A stretch of 64,000 bases of DNA from Ensifer sp. Root278 (GCF_001429285.1 NZ_LMJJ01000034.1:63159-127158); one strand, 5' to 3'; numbered from the stretch's first letter, positions 39,975-49,200 are shown. Notes: a model not told the origin generated them from the letters alone. Made by a program: numbers and translations.

Positions 39975-40832
39975 TCAGACCGACCCCGCACGGCCGGCCC
40001 CAACCCGATTTCCGTCGCGGTGATCCTGTTGGGCAGCCTTCAAGGCGATGGAGGCTTTCACCGGCAGATGGTCCGAGGCGATCCGCGCAAGCGGTGAGTC
40101 ATGCACGGCGACCGACGTTACCAGGTGGTGCGGATTGCCAAGCACGCGATCGAGCGGCAGCAGCGGAAAACGCGACGGGAAGCTCGCGACCGTGGCGTGC
40201 GACGGATCGAAAACCGGACTTAGGAACGACAGTGACGATCTCCGGCCCATGCGCCACTCGTTGAGATCGCCGATGAGCAGCGTCGGCCGCCCGTTCGCGC
40301 CGGCTGCCGCTTCAAGGATCGCCTCGGCCTGCTGGGCGCGGGAATGCCTGAGAAGACCGAGATGGGCGGCGATGATGCGTAAGGGGCCGACCTTCAGGTC
40401 GAGATCGACGACGAGTGCGCCACGCGGCTCGACACCTGGGAGTTTCAGCTGCCTCACATCGGAAACGGCGCCCTCGCGTAGCAACAGCACATTGCCGTGC
40501 CATCCATGCCCCTTCGCCGAAAAGCCGGAGATCGGCACCGAAACGAGATGGGCCTCGCGCCGGAGATGTTCGAGATCGAGAAGACCGGCACGCTCGCCGA
40601 ACCGCTGGTCCGCTTCCTGAAGCGCAACGATATCGGCGCCCAGTTCGCCGATCACATTGGCGGTCCGCCCGGGATCGAAACGGCCGTCGGTACCGACACA
40701 TTTATGGATGTTGTAGGAGGCGATGACGATATCGCCGCGGTTCACCGCAGTTTCGCGATGAACGACCGTGGGACGCCGCTTGCGGATCGCTGCCACGATC
40801 CCCGCCGATAGACTGGACTGGTTTTTTGCCAT
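39975..40832 (-). CDS. Endonuclease/exonuclease/phosphatase family protein
   Basis: A 285-residue EEP-fold hydrolase of the YbhP group. Catalytic motifs are ASYNIHKCVGTDGRF, VALQEADQRFG (catalytic Glu), LIGDLNEWR (Asp/Asn) and IASDHLPVKASI (Asp-His). No signal peptide is seen. The neighbouring PLD-type cardiolipin synthase suggests action on a phospholipid or its head group rather than on nucleic acid, which is inference from context. Confidence 0.8.
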   Translation of the reverse strand: MAKNQSSLSAGIVAAIRKRRPTVVHRETAVNRGDIVIASYNIHKCVGTDGRFDPGRTANVIGELGADIVALQEADQRFGERAGLLDLEHLRREAHLVSVPISGFSAKGHGWHGNVLLLREGAVSDVRQLKLPGVEPRGALVVDLDLKVGPLRIIAAHLGLLRHSRAQQAEAILEAAAGANGRPTLLIGDLNEWRMGRRSSLSFLSPVFDPSHATVASFPSRFPLLPLDRVLGNPHHLVTSVAVHDSPLARIASDHLPVKASIALKAAQQDHRDGNRVGAGRAGSV

Positions 40833-40994
40833 GCCGCTCCCTGCCTGCTGCCCGCATCATTGCGCAAATAGGTCACCGGGCGCCACTGAAAAAGGGCGGA
40901 GAACAGAAGTTGTTTCGCAACTGCAATACGGGAGCGAACGGGTGGATGCCGGGACAGCACGAGCATCGCCGGCGTCCATTTTCGCCGCTCTCGA

Positions 40995-41642
40995 TCAGTC
41001 GGCCGGCCCTGCGAACAGGATCAGATTTCCGTCCGGATCGAGCACGATGAAGGTGCGGGCGCCCCAGGGTTCTGTCCGCAGCGGCTGGTGAAAGTGTACG
41101 CCAGCAGCCTGATAGGTCAGGAACAATTGCTTGATGTCATTGACGGTTTCGAGCGTGATGGCAGCCGAAAGCAAGTCTTCGCGTTGGCGGATGTCGCCGA
41201 CGAAGACCGGCTCGCAGACAAGGCGCAGAGCAAGCCTGGCACTGTCGCGGATCACCTGCCCATAGAAGGGCGGGTCGCCGTAGACGAAATCGACGGCAAA
41301 GCCGAGCTTCTCCGCGTAGAAGTCGCACGAAGCCTTGATATCGGCAACGAACAGCTGAGCGGCGGTCGACTGCAGCACCGGCTGCGATGTGGTGGGTTTT
41401 GAGTGCGGGGTCATTGTCAGGGCTCCTGATTTGAGCGCCTGCCAACTATCGAATCCCGATTGGCGCGCGATCAGCTCCTGCGCGTCGGCGAGCTTGAACT
41501 CCGCCTTGAGAATGGCGTCGTCATCAAGGTCACGGTAACGGGGCAAGGCCGCCCTGATCTCCGCTGCGACCGGATGGTACCGTTCGCGATGCCATTTGAG
41601 GTACTGCTTCGCCTGCTTCTTCAGGTTTTCAAGGTTTGGCAT
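40995..41642 (-). CDS. VOC family protein with N-terminal helical domain
   Basis: A 215-residue two-part protein. Residues 1-72 (NLENLKKQAKQYLKWHRERY ... ELIARQSGFDSWQALKS) are a helical module often found ahead of ankyrin or VOC domains. Residues about 85-210 are one VOC/glyoxalase domain (AAQLFVADIKASCDFYAEKLG ... TFIVLDPDGNLILFAG). The VOC half resembles bleomycin-resistance/glyoxalase-like proteins; its substrate is unknown. It is an isolated gene, divergent from the P450 gene. Confidence 0.75.
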   Translation of the reverse strand: MPNLENLKKQAKQYLKWHRERYHPVAAEIRAALPRYRDLDDDAILKAEFKLADAQELIARQSGFDSWQALKSGALTMTPHSKPTTSQPVLQSTAAQLFVADIKASCDFYAEKLGFAVDFVYGDPPFYGQVIRDSARLALRLVCEPVFVGDIRQREDLLSAAITLETVNDIKQLFLTYQAAGVHFHQPLRTEPWGARTFIVLDPDGNLILFAGPAD

Positions 41643-41846
41643 GGGCGCAACTACGGTGTGTCTCCCGTAGGCGGGCGTGCCCTTTCAGCCTCTTGCCGAT
41701 GCGCCCTACGCAGCGCCAGGAGATTGACGACCATTACCGACACTGTCAACGCCATGCCGATGGCCGGAGGGATATCTGCACTTGCCGGCTGAACGCCGGT
41801 TCCCGTAGAAATAGACGTCGGTCAAATTCTGTAAAGAGCCCGTTGC

Positions 41847-43085
41847 ATGCCTGCCATAACCATTGACGGCGCCCAAAGGCGCGTTTCTATCGATGCGCGC
41901 AATCCCGCTTTCTACCGTGAGCCGCTCGCCGCCTATGCCGAAATCCACGCGCAATGTCCGGCCTTCTTCTGGGAGGAGCGGCAACAATGGTATTTCGCAG
42001 GCTATGACCAGGTAAACGTGCTGCTCCGCGACCGCCGTTTCGGTCGGCAGATCCTGCATGTGGCGACGCGCGAAGAGGTCGGCCTGTCGGCGCCGAAGCC
42101 ACATCTGAGGGACTTCGACGCGCTGGAGGAACATTCGCTGCTGGAGCTCGAGCCGCCGGCACACACGCGGCTGCGCACCCTGGTCAACCGGGCGTTCGTC
42201 TCAAGGCAGATCGAACAGCTGAGACCGGATATCGAGCAGCTGTCGCACGCCCTTATCGATGGTTTCGAAGGCGACGGCGAGGTCGAGTTGCTCAAGACGT
42301 ACGCCGAAACGATCCCCGTGACGATCATCGCCCGCATGCTCGGCATACCGGTCGAGGCGGCGCCCGATCTTCTCGACTGGTCGCACCGCATGGTCCGGAT
42401 GTATGTCTTCAACCCGAGCCACGAGACCGAACTCGACGCCAACCAGGCTTCCGCCGAATTTGCCGCCTATCTGCGAGAGATCATCGCCGAGAAACACCGC
42501 AATCCCGCCGATGACCTGCTGACGCACATGATCACCTCGGAAAAGGATGGCGAACGACTTTCCGAGGCAGAGTTGGTCTCGACCACCGCCCTGCTCCTCA
42601 ATGCCGGTCACGAAGCGACTGTGCATCAGATCGGCAATGCCGTGAGAACCATCCTGCAATCCGGACCTTCCGCCGAGGATCTGTTTGCCACGGAGGCATC
42701 AACGGGGCTGGCGATCGAGGAGTGCCTGCGTTTTGCGGCACCGCTGCATATTTTCCAGCGTTACGCTCTCTCGGATGTCGAGCTGGAAGACGGCATCACC
42801 CTTCGCAAGGGCGACAAGATCGGCCTTTTGCTCGGGGCGGCAAATGTCGACCCGAAGAAGTTCACGGACCCGAATGCGTTCCGGCCGACGCGCGATGAAG
42901 GCGCCAATGTCTCCTTCGGGGCCGGCCTGCATTTCTGCATCGGGGCGCCGCTGGCCCGGCTTGAACTCAATCTATCGCTGCCGATCCTGTTTCGGCGGCT
43001 GCCGGACATGCGGCTGAAGAACGAGCCCGAGGTGAAGGACGCGTTTCATTTCCACGGCCTGGAGCGTCTCGACCTCGTCTGGTAG
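41847..43085 (+). CDS. Cytochrome P450
   Basis: A 412-residue soluble bacterial P450. The I-helix oxygen-binding motif is LLLNAGHEATVHQIGN, the K-helix ExxR is EECLRFA, and the heme loop FGAGLHFCIGAPLARLE is at about residues 357-373 with Cys near 364. The sequence ELEPPAHTRLRTLVNRAF is typical of the CYP101/CYP107-like soluble class. No ferredoxin or reductase gene is adjacent, so electron partners must come from elsewhere. It is convergent with a small cupin gene. The substrate cannot be predicted here. Confidence 0.93.
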   Translation: MPAITIDGAQRRVSIDARNPAFYREPLAAYAEIHAQCPAFFWEERQQWYFAGYDQVNVLLRDRRFGRQILHVATREEVGLSAPKPHLRDFDALEEHSLLELEPPAHTRLRTLVNRAFVSRQIEQLRPDIEQLSHALIDGFEGDGEVELLKTYAETIPVTIIARMLGIPVEAAPDLLDWSHRMVRMYVFNPSHETELDANQASAEFAAYLREIIAEKHRNPADDLLTHMITSEKDGERLSEAELVSTTALLLNAGHEATVHQIGNAVRTILQSGPSAEDLFATEASTGLAIEECLRFAAPLHIFQRYALSDVELEDGITLRKGDKIGLLLGAANVDPKKFTDPNAFRPTRDEGANVSFGAGLHFCIGAPLARLELNLSLPILFRRLPDMRLKNEPEVKDAFHFHGLERLDLVW

Positions 43086-43123
43086 CTGCATCGAAGACCG
43101 CCCAATCTCCGGCGCTTCGGCAC

Positions 43124-43468
43124 TCACAAGCGGATGACGTAGTCCTTGCGGGTTGTCTCCACGACCTCCCAGGTCCCTTCGAAGCCCGGACGCAGGATCA
43201 TGCTGTCGCCGGCGCGCAAATGCGCCGCCTCGCCACCATCCTGCGTGACGATCGAATAGCCGGAGATGATGTGGAAATATTCCCACTCCTCATAGACGAT
43301 CCGCCACTTGCCGGGCGTCGATTCCCAGACCCCGGCATAGAGGCCGCCATCGGCCTCCTCCAGGTTCCAGGTACTGAATTGCGGCGCCCCGGAGATCAGC
43401 CGGTCGGCAGCTGGCGTGCCGGTTTCCGGCTCGACGGAAGACAGATCGAACTTCTGCATATTCGCCAT
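43124..43468 (-). CDS. Cupin domain protein (DUF861 type)
   Basis: A 114-residue protein. The core GLYAGVWESTPGKWRIVYEE and EWEYFHIISGYSIVTQDGGE, then GDSMILRPGFEGTWEVVE, match the small cupins of the COG3450/DUF861 group, related to (S)-ureidoglycine aminohydrolase. The exact reaction is unknown. The ATG at 43468 (MANMQKFDLSS) has AAGGTG ahead; nine earlier codons in frame are non-conserved. It is a single gene. Confidence 0.78.
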   Translation of the reverse strand: MANMQKFDLSSVEPETGTPAADRLISGAPQFSTWNLEEADGGLYAGVWESTPGKWRIVYEEWEYFHIISGYSIVTQDGGEAAHLRAGDSMILRPGFEGTWEVVETTRKDYVIRL

Positions 43469-43495
43469 TGGGCACCTTTGCTGGAGGCACTGCAA

Positions 43496-43679
43496 CCTCC
43501 CCCGTCATGGGTTTCAGATTTGGTTTCGTCACACACCTCCGGGGCAACGTCCATTGTTTTTTCGAGGATATTCCCGCCTCCGTTCTGCTGGTGCCGCCAT
43601 TCCTCGATCGAGGCGGACGTGGACCGGCATTTCGAAGCAACTCGGCTCCTGCCCCATCCGACCTTGAACCTTCACTCGT
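43496..43679. other. Gap before the efflux operon end
   Basis: 184 bases with no protein-like frame; it should contain the promoter of the cupin gene (minus strand). No clear terminator for the efflux operon is seen. Confidence 0.4.
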
Positions 43680-46600
43680 CTACCGCTGGATCCTGCCGTC
43701 TATCGGCGTCAGAAGCCCGGCGCTGGCCGCTCTCGTCGGCGACCGGGTGTCGGCTAGGGCTGGCAGCCGCCAGCCCTTCACCAGGCCGTAGATTGCCGGG
43801 ATGACCGCCAGCGTCAGCACCGTCGACGAGATCATGCCGCCGATCATCGGCACGGCGATGCGCTGCATGATCTCCGATCCGGCCCCGGTACTCCAGAGGA
43901 TCGGCACCAGCCCTGCGATGATCGCCACGACCGTCATCATCTTCGGTCGCACCCGTTCCACCGCTCCGACCATGATCGCGTGATGCAGGTCGTCCCGCGT
44001 GAAGGGGCGCTTTTCGCGGTCGCATTCCTCACGGCGTTCGCGAAGCGCCTGGTCGAGATAGATCAGCATGATCACACCCGTCTCTGCCGCCACGCCAGCA
44101 AGCGCGATGAAGCCGACGACCACCGCCACCGAGGCGTTGAAGCCCAGCCACCACATCAGCCAGATGCCGCCAACGAGCGCGAAGGGCAGCGACAGCATGA
44201 CGATGAGGGTCTCGGTCAGCGCTTTGAAGTTCAGGTAGAGCAGCAGGAAAATCAGCGCGAGGGTCAGTGGCACGACGATCGCGAGGCGCGCTTTTGCCCG
44301 TTCCAGATACTCGTACTGCCCGCTCCAGGCGACCGAATAGCCTGATGGAAGCGACACGCTCTTCGCGACGGCTTCCTGAGCTTCGGAGACATAGCTGCCA
44401 AGATCGCGGTCGGCGATGTCGACGAAGATGTAGACCGCGAGCTGGCCGTTTTCGGTCCGGATCGTTGTCGCACCGCGTTCGAGCTTGACGTCGGCGACAG
44501 CACCGAGGGGCACCGTTCCGCCGCCGGGAAGCGCGACCTCGATGTCGCGCGCGATCGACTGTGGATCGCTTCTGAAGGCCCGCGGATAACGGACGGCGAC
44601 GCCGTAGCGCTCCCTTCCCTCGACGGTCAAGGTGACCACCTCGGACCCAAGCGCCGTGGCGATGACATCCTGCACGTCACCGATGCTGAGGCCGTAGCGC
44701 CCGAGCGCGGTGCGGTCCGGCACGATGTCGAGGAAGTATCCGCCTATGACACGCTCGGCGTAGGCGCTGGACGTGCCGGGGATGGCCTTCAGTACCGTCT
44801 CGATGTCGCGCGCCACCCGCTCCATCTCCTTGAGGTCAGTTCCGTAGACCTTGACGCCGACGGGCGTACGGATGCCGGTCGACAACATGTCGATGCGGGC
44901 GCGGATCGGCATGGTCCAGGCGTTGGAGACTCCGGGGAACTGAAGAGCTGCATCCATCTCCCGCTTGAGGCTGTCGATGGTCACGCCTGGCCGCCATTGC
45001 GACTTCGGCTTCAGGGTGATGATTGTCTCGAACATCTCCGTCGGGGCCGGATCTGTGGCAGTCAGCGCCCTGCCCGCTTTGCCGAAGACCGTCTCGACCT
45101 CGGGGAAGGACTTGATGATCCGATCCTGCGTCTGCATCAGCTCAGCCGCCTTGGTCACCGACAGGCCGGGCAAGGTCGTCGGCATGTACATGAGCGTGCC
45201 TTCGTTGAGGGTCGGCATGAACTCGCTGCCGATCTGACGCGCCGGCCACACCGTTGCGGCGAGCGCCGCGACCGCGAGCAGGATCGTGATCGTCTTCGCC
45301 CGCAGCACGCCGGCAATGATCGGACGGTAGGTCCAGATCAGAAAGCGGTTGAGCGGGTTCTTGTGCTCCGGCACGATCCGGCCGCGCACGAACAGGACCA
45401 TCAGCGCCGGAACGAGTGTCACCGACAGCAACGCCGCCGCCGCCATCGCGAAGGTCTTGGTGAAGGCAAGCGGTCCGAACAGTCGCCCCTCTTGCGATTC
45501 CAGTGTGAAGATCGGCAGGAAGGACACGGTGATGATCAGCAAGCTGAAGAACAGTGCCGGGCCGACCTCGCTTGCCGCTTCGATCAGGACTTCGGCTCTG
45601 GGTTTGTCGGGCGGCGCGCGTTCCAGGTGTTTGTGGGCGTTCTCGATCATAACGATCGCCGCATCGATCATCGCGCCGATGGCAATCGCTATGCCGCCGA
45701 GGCTCATGATGTTGGCCCCGATGCCAAGCGCCCGCATCGCGATGAAGGAAATCAGGATACCGATCGGCAGCATGATGATGGCGACGAGCGCGCTCCTCAC
45801 ATGCAGGAGGAAGGCGATCGTCACCAGTGCGACGATGATCGACTCCTCGACCAGCGTGCCCTTGAGCGTCTCGATCGCCGCCTTGATCAGCTCCGAACGG
45901 TCATAGACGGGCACGATCTCGGTGCCAGCCGGCAGGCTATCCTTGATCGCCGCCAGGCTCTTCTTGGCGCTGTCGATGACGTTGAGGGCGTTCTCGCCGA
46001 CCCGCTGCAGCACGATGCCACTTGCGACCTCGCCTTCGCCGTTGAGTTCGGTGATGCCGCGCCGCTCATCGGGAACCGTCTCCACCCGCGCCACGTCGCC
46101 GAGGCGTAACGGCGCGCCGCCTTCGGTCATCAGCACGATGTTCTCGATATCCTTGATACCCTGCAGGTAGCCGCGGCCACGGACCATGAACTCGAACTCG
46201 GAAATCTCGACCGTCCGCCCGCCGACGTCGCGGTTGCTGGCGCGCACTGCGTCGGCGATCTGTTTCAGCGTCACGTTCTGGGCGCGCAGACGCGCCGGAT
46301 CGACGACGATGGAGTACTGCTTGACGAAGCCGCCGACACTCCCGACTTCCGCCACGCCGTCGGACTTCGAGGCGGCGAAGCGCACGACCCAGTCCTGCAA
46401 CGAGCGCAGTTCGGCCAGAGACAGCTCCTTGGCGACAAGGGCGTACTGGTAGACCCAGCCAACACCCGTCGCGTCCGGGCCGAGGCTCGGCGAGACGCCT
46501 TCGGGAAGCCGGCTTGCGGCGGCGTTGAGGTATTCGAGCACGCGGCTTCGCGCCCAATAGGGATCGGTCCCGTCCTCGAATATGACGTAGACGAAGGAGA

Positions 46601-46868
46601 TGCCGAAGAAGGAGAAGCCGCGCACGACCTTCGACCGCGGTACCGTCAGCATCGACGTCGTCAGCGGATAGGTGACCTGATCCTCGACCACCTGCGGCGC
46701 CTGACCGGGATAGTCAGTGAAGACGATGACCTGCACATCCGAGAGATCGGGAATGGCGTCGAGCGGAAGCGAACGCAACGAGTAGACACCCGCGGCGATT
46801 GAGAGGGCGGCCCCAACGATGATCAGCACCAGATTGCGAGCGGACCAGGCGATGACGTTCGAGATCAT
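43680..46868 (-). CDS. cusA: CusA-type heavy-metal efflux RND pump
   Basis: A 1062-residue inner-membrane RND transporter of the heavy-metal branch. Membrane helices include the N-terminal LVLIIVGAALSIAAGVYSL and the proton-relay helix IAIGAMIDAAIVMIENAHKH with its Asp. Three Met-containing segments match the CusA substrate site: LNEGTLMYMPTTLPG, ATDPAPTEMFETIITLKP and RIDMLSTGIRTPVGVKVYG. These point to Cu(I)/Ag(I) rather than zinc/cobalt. Its start overlaps the adaptor stop by four bases. No outer-membrane factor gene is nearby, so the tripartite pump must borrow one. Confidence 0.9.
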   Translation of the reverse strand: MISNVIAWSARNLVLIIVGAALSIAAGVYSLRSLPLDAIPDLSDVQVIVFTDYPGQAPQVVEDQVTYPLTTSMLTVPRSKVVRGFSFFGISFVYVIFEDGTDPYWARSRVLEYLNAAASRLPEGVSPSLGPDATGVGWVYQYALVAKELSLAELRSLQDWVVRFAASKSDGVAEVGSVGGFVKQYSIVVDPARLRAQNVTLKQIADAVRASNRDVGGRTVEISEFEFMVRGRGYLQGIKDIENIVLMTEGGAPLRLGDVARVETVPDERRGITELNGEGEVASGIVLQRVGENALNVIDSAKKSLAAIKDSLPAGTEIVPVYDRSELIKAAIETLKGTLVEESIIVALVTIAFLLHVRSALVAIIMLPIGILISFIAMRALGIGANIMSLGGIAIAIGAMIDAAIVMIENAHKHLERAPPDKPRAEVLIEAASEVGPALFFSLLIITVSFLPIFTLESQEGRLFGPLAFTKTFAMAAAALLSVTLVPALMVLFVRGRIVPEHKNPLNRFLIWTYRPIIAGVLRAKTITILLAVAALAATVWPARQIGSEFMPTLNEGTLMYMPTTLPGLSVTKAAELMQTQDRIIKSFPEVETVFGKAGRALTATDPAPTEMFETIITLKPKSQWRPGVTIDSLKREMDAALQFPGVSNAWTMPIRARIDMLSTGIRTPVGVKVYGTDLKEMERVARDIETVLKAIPGTSSAYAERVIGGYFLDIVPDRTALGRYGLSIGDVQDVIATALGSEVVTLTVEGRERYGVAVRYPRAFRSDPQSIARDIEVALPGGGTVPLGAVADVKLERGATTIRTENGQLAVYIFVDIADRDLGSYVSEAQEAVAKSVSLPSGYSVAWSGQYEYLERAKARLAIVVPLTLALIFLLLYLNFKALTETLIVMLSLPFALVGGIWLMWWLGFNASVAVVVGFIALAGVAAETGVIMLIYLDQALRERREECDREKRPFTRDDLHHAIMVGAVERVRPKMMTVVAIIAGLVPILWSTGAGSEIMQRIAVPMIGGMISSTVLTLAVIPAIYGLVKGWRLPALADTRSPTRAASAGLLTPIDGRIQR

Positions 46869-48295
46869 GGTTTCACCTCGTCCGCAGTGAGGGCGCTTAG
46901 AGCCGCATTGAGATTGCTCTCGGCGTCGAGCAGGAAGTTGGCGGAGACGACGATCTTCTCTCCGGCTTCAATGCCTTTCCTGATTTCCGTTCGGTCATCG
47001 CCGCGCGCTCCGAGCTCGACGTCACGCGGTTCGAAGCGGCCTTCGCCCTTGTCGACGAACACCACCTGTCGGTCGCCCGTGTCGATAACGGCGCTGTTGG
47101 GCACCGCGACGACCGGGGCGGTGGCACCGGAGGCGATCTCGACTTCGGCGTACATGTTCGCGATCAGCAGGCCCTCGGCGTTGGAAAGCTCGATCCTCAC
47201 CTTGGCGGTGCGCGTCTGCGTCTGAAGCTCGGGATAAATCAGATCGACTGCGCCCTCGAAGGTCTTGCCAGGCAGGTTCCGCACCCGGACCGTCGCATGC
47301 GCGCCTTGCCGGATGGTCGCGGCATCGAATTCGGGTACGTCCGCGATCACCCACACCTTCGACATGTCGGCAATCCGGAAGAGGACATCGCCAGCCTCGG
47401 CCATCATGCCGGTCGTCGCGCTGCGTTCGAGGACGACGCCATCGCTCGGGGAGAGATAGGCGATGCTTCTGGGCACCGTCCGGCTCCGGGCGATCGCTTT
47501 GACCGTCTCTTCCGGCACGCCGAGATTGCGCAGTTGCAGCGCGCCGCCGACGTCGAGGTCTGGCTCGCCACCACCGCGCAGTTCCGTGGCGTATTCGGCC
47601 CCGGCCTTGGCGATGTCCTTCGAGAAGAAGTGGAAGAGCTCGTCGCCCTTCCGCACCCGGTCGCCAGTCGTCACATCGGCGACGCCCTCGATGAATGCGT
47701 TCGCGCGCATCGAGACGATCCGCACCAGGCGCTCGTCGAACGTGACCGTTCCAGGCACCCGCACCTGGCGGCTGACGACGGCGTTCTCTGCCGTCGCCGT
47801 CTTCACCCCGGTCCGCTGTAACTTGCCGAGCGAGACCTTCACGACGGAGCTGTCCGCCTCCTCTCCCTCGTATACGGGAAGATAGTCCATGCCCATGGAG
47901 TCCTTTTTCGGCACCTTGGAGGTGTCTGGAAGGCCCATGGGGTTGCGGTAATAGAGTACTTTTCGCTCGCCCGCCGTCGGCGTGGCTTCAGCCTTTTGGG
48001 GAGCAGCTTTCTTCACCGTGTCGAAGGAGATGTCCTCGCTCTCGCGCACGGCAACGAAAGCACGACCGTCTGCGGTCTCTCTCGGTGTGGCCGAGTATTC
48101 CGGCGAACCGTCTGAACTACGATAGTAGATGACCTTGCCGGTCGGCATGACTGCAGAGGGCATGGTTTCCCCGAGCGCTTGCTCGGAGAAGATCCTGTTG
48201 ATGTGGGTGGCAAGGCTTTGCGTGCCCGCCACGTAGCCTCCCCCGCCGGCAACGGCGAGGGAGCTAACGAGGAGCAGGAATTTGAAGGTCTTCAC
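46865..48295 (-). CDS. cusB: CusB-type RND periplasmic adaptor
   Basis: A 476-residue membrane-fusion protein. It has an N-terminal signal/anchor (KFLLLVSSLAVAGGGGYVAG) and two copies of a heavy-metal-binding-like motif (KVIYYRSSDGSPEY and KVLYYRNPMGLPDTSKVPKK), the second followed by DSMGMDYLPVYEG. The lipoyl/barrel-sandwich and beta-barrel domains follow (VRVPGTVTFDERLVRIVS, GVVLERSATTGMMAEAGDVL, WVIADVPEFDAATIRQGAHA). The tail DAESNLNAALSAL is typical of CusB. It is translationally coupled on both sides by ATGA overlaps. Confidence 0.9.
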   Translation of the reverse strand: MKTFKFLLLVSSLAVAGGGGYVAGTQSLATHINRIFSEQALGETMPSAVMPTGKVIYYRSSDGSPEYSATPRETADGRAFVAVRESEDISFDTVKKAAPQKAEATPTAGERKVLYYRNPMGLPDTSKVPKKDSMGMDYLPVYEGEEADSSVVKVSLGKLQRTGVKTATAENAVVSRQVRVPGTVTFDERLVRIVSMRANAFIEGVADVTTGDRVRKGDELFHFFSKDIAKAGAEYATELRGGGEPDLDVGGALQLRNLGVPEETVKAIARSRTVPRSIAYLSPSDGVVLERSATTGMMAEAGDVLFRIADMSKVWVIADVPEFDAATIRQGAHATVRVRNLPGKTFEGAVDLIYPELQTQTRTAKVRIELSNAEGLLIANMYAEVEIASGATAPVVAVPNSAVIDTGDRQVVFVDKGEGRFEPRDVELGARGDDRTEIRKGIEAGEKIVVSANFLLDAESNLNAALSALTADEVKP

Positions 48296-48696
48296 GGCGT
48301 CGCCTGCAGATCGAATTCGCCCTGGACGGTTTCGGCCTCACCCTGGACCTTTGCCGCCAGCTTGAAGCGCCAGCCGCCCTCCATGCTGAGGTTCGTCTTG
48401 AAGCGGTAGACACCGGGCTCCGTCGGCGGCAGGGCCTCGACCGGGGTGGTCATCGCTTCCATGCCTTCCGGAGCCATGTCCATTCGGGTGGTGAAGATTA
48501 TGGCGTCGCAGACGGGTTTTTCGGTCCTCTTGTCGACGAGACGGACTGCGACGGTCGCCTCGGGGCCTTGCGCGACCTCCGACTGAACGAGCTGGAACTC
48601 GTAGTCCGTCGCAGCGGCGTGGGATTGGGTAGTTGCGACCAGCGCAATGGAGAGCGATGCGAGCAGTGTTCTCGCAGAAGATTTGACTGCAGTCAT
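48292..48696 (-). CDS. YtkA/FixH-like exported protein of the efflux operon
   Basis: A 134-residue exported protein. A signal peptide (SARTLLASLSIALVATTQSHA, cut near AAA) precedes a beta-sandwich domain of the YtkA/FixH-like type (VAVRLVDKRTEKPVCDAIIF ... GVYRFKTNLSMEGGWRFKLA). The acidic/Met-rich stretch TRMDMAPEGMEAM could bind copper, which is inference. The frame extends upstream, but MTAVKSSARTLL at 48696 gives a clean signal peptide. It overlaps cusB by four bases. Confidence 0.75.
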   Translation of the reverse strand: MTAVKSSARTLLASLSIALVATTQSHAAATDYEFQLVQSEVAQGPEATVAVRLVDKRTEKPVCDAIIFTTRMDMAPEGMEAMTTPVEALPPTEPGVYRFKTNLSMEGGWRFKLAAKVQGEAETVQGEFDLQATP

Positions 48697-48804
48697 AAGA
48701 ATCTCACCCAGGACGGGCACATCGGCCGCATCCCTGAAAAATCATCATAGTCGGATGCTTCCGCCATCTCGGGCAGAGCAAATCCAGCGGATCAAAGGGT
48801 GAGA

Positions 48805-49200
48805 TCAGGCTTTGGGAGGCCGTGCCGGCGGTTCGACGAGAACAGACGGCAGACGGTTTTCCTGCAGCATCGGATGCGACAGTTCGCGTGCCGACAGATC
48901 GACGCGCCAGCTATTGGCCTTGCTGCCGTGCGCAAGGATGATGGAAGAGCAGACGAGTGCGAGAGGGCACGTATTGCCGCAATCGTTCTTCTGAACGGGT
49001 TGCTGCTCCGGGCAGCAGGACATGTCGTCCAGGCCTGTCATGGCATCCATCTGCATGTCGGATGAAAGGGCCATGGCGCTCGCAGCCGTGCTGACGCTCA
49101 CGGGACCGATTACGATCCCGAGCAACGCCAACACACAGAGAAAGCGCCGGAGCGCGACGACAGCGAACATGCAGCTATGCTTGCATAGCGCGACGTTCAT
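48805..49200 (-). CDS. Cys/Met-rich exported protein of the efflux operon
   Basis: About 131 residues, function unknown. After a hydrophobic segment (FLCVLALLGIVIGPVSVSTA) comes a stretch rich in Met, Cys and Asp: SDMQMDAMTGLDDMSCCPEQ and NDCGNTCPLALVCS. Such residues suggest metal binding in the periplasm or membrane surface. The start is uncertain: the ATG at 49200 and the ATG at 49170 (MFAVVALRRFLCVL) are both possible, neither with a good ribosome binding site; a 16-base palindrome lies just ahead of the second. It precedes the YtkA-like gene by about 108 bases on the same strand. Confidence 0.6.
   Translation of the reverse strand: MNVALCKHSCMFAVVALRRFLCVLALLGIVIGPVSVSTAASAMALSSDMQMDAMTGLDDMSCCPEQQPVQKNDCGNTCPLALVCSSIILAHGSKANSWRVDLSARELSHPMLQENRLPSVLVEPPARPPKA
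49174..49189. repeat. 16-base palindrome at the start of the efflux operon
   Basis: GCTATGC and GCATAGC are perfect 7-base arms around tt. It lies inside the N-terminal codons if translation starts at 49200, or four bases upstream if it starts at 49170. It is a candidate operator for a metal sensor, though no regulator gene is adjacent. Confidence 0.35.
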
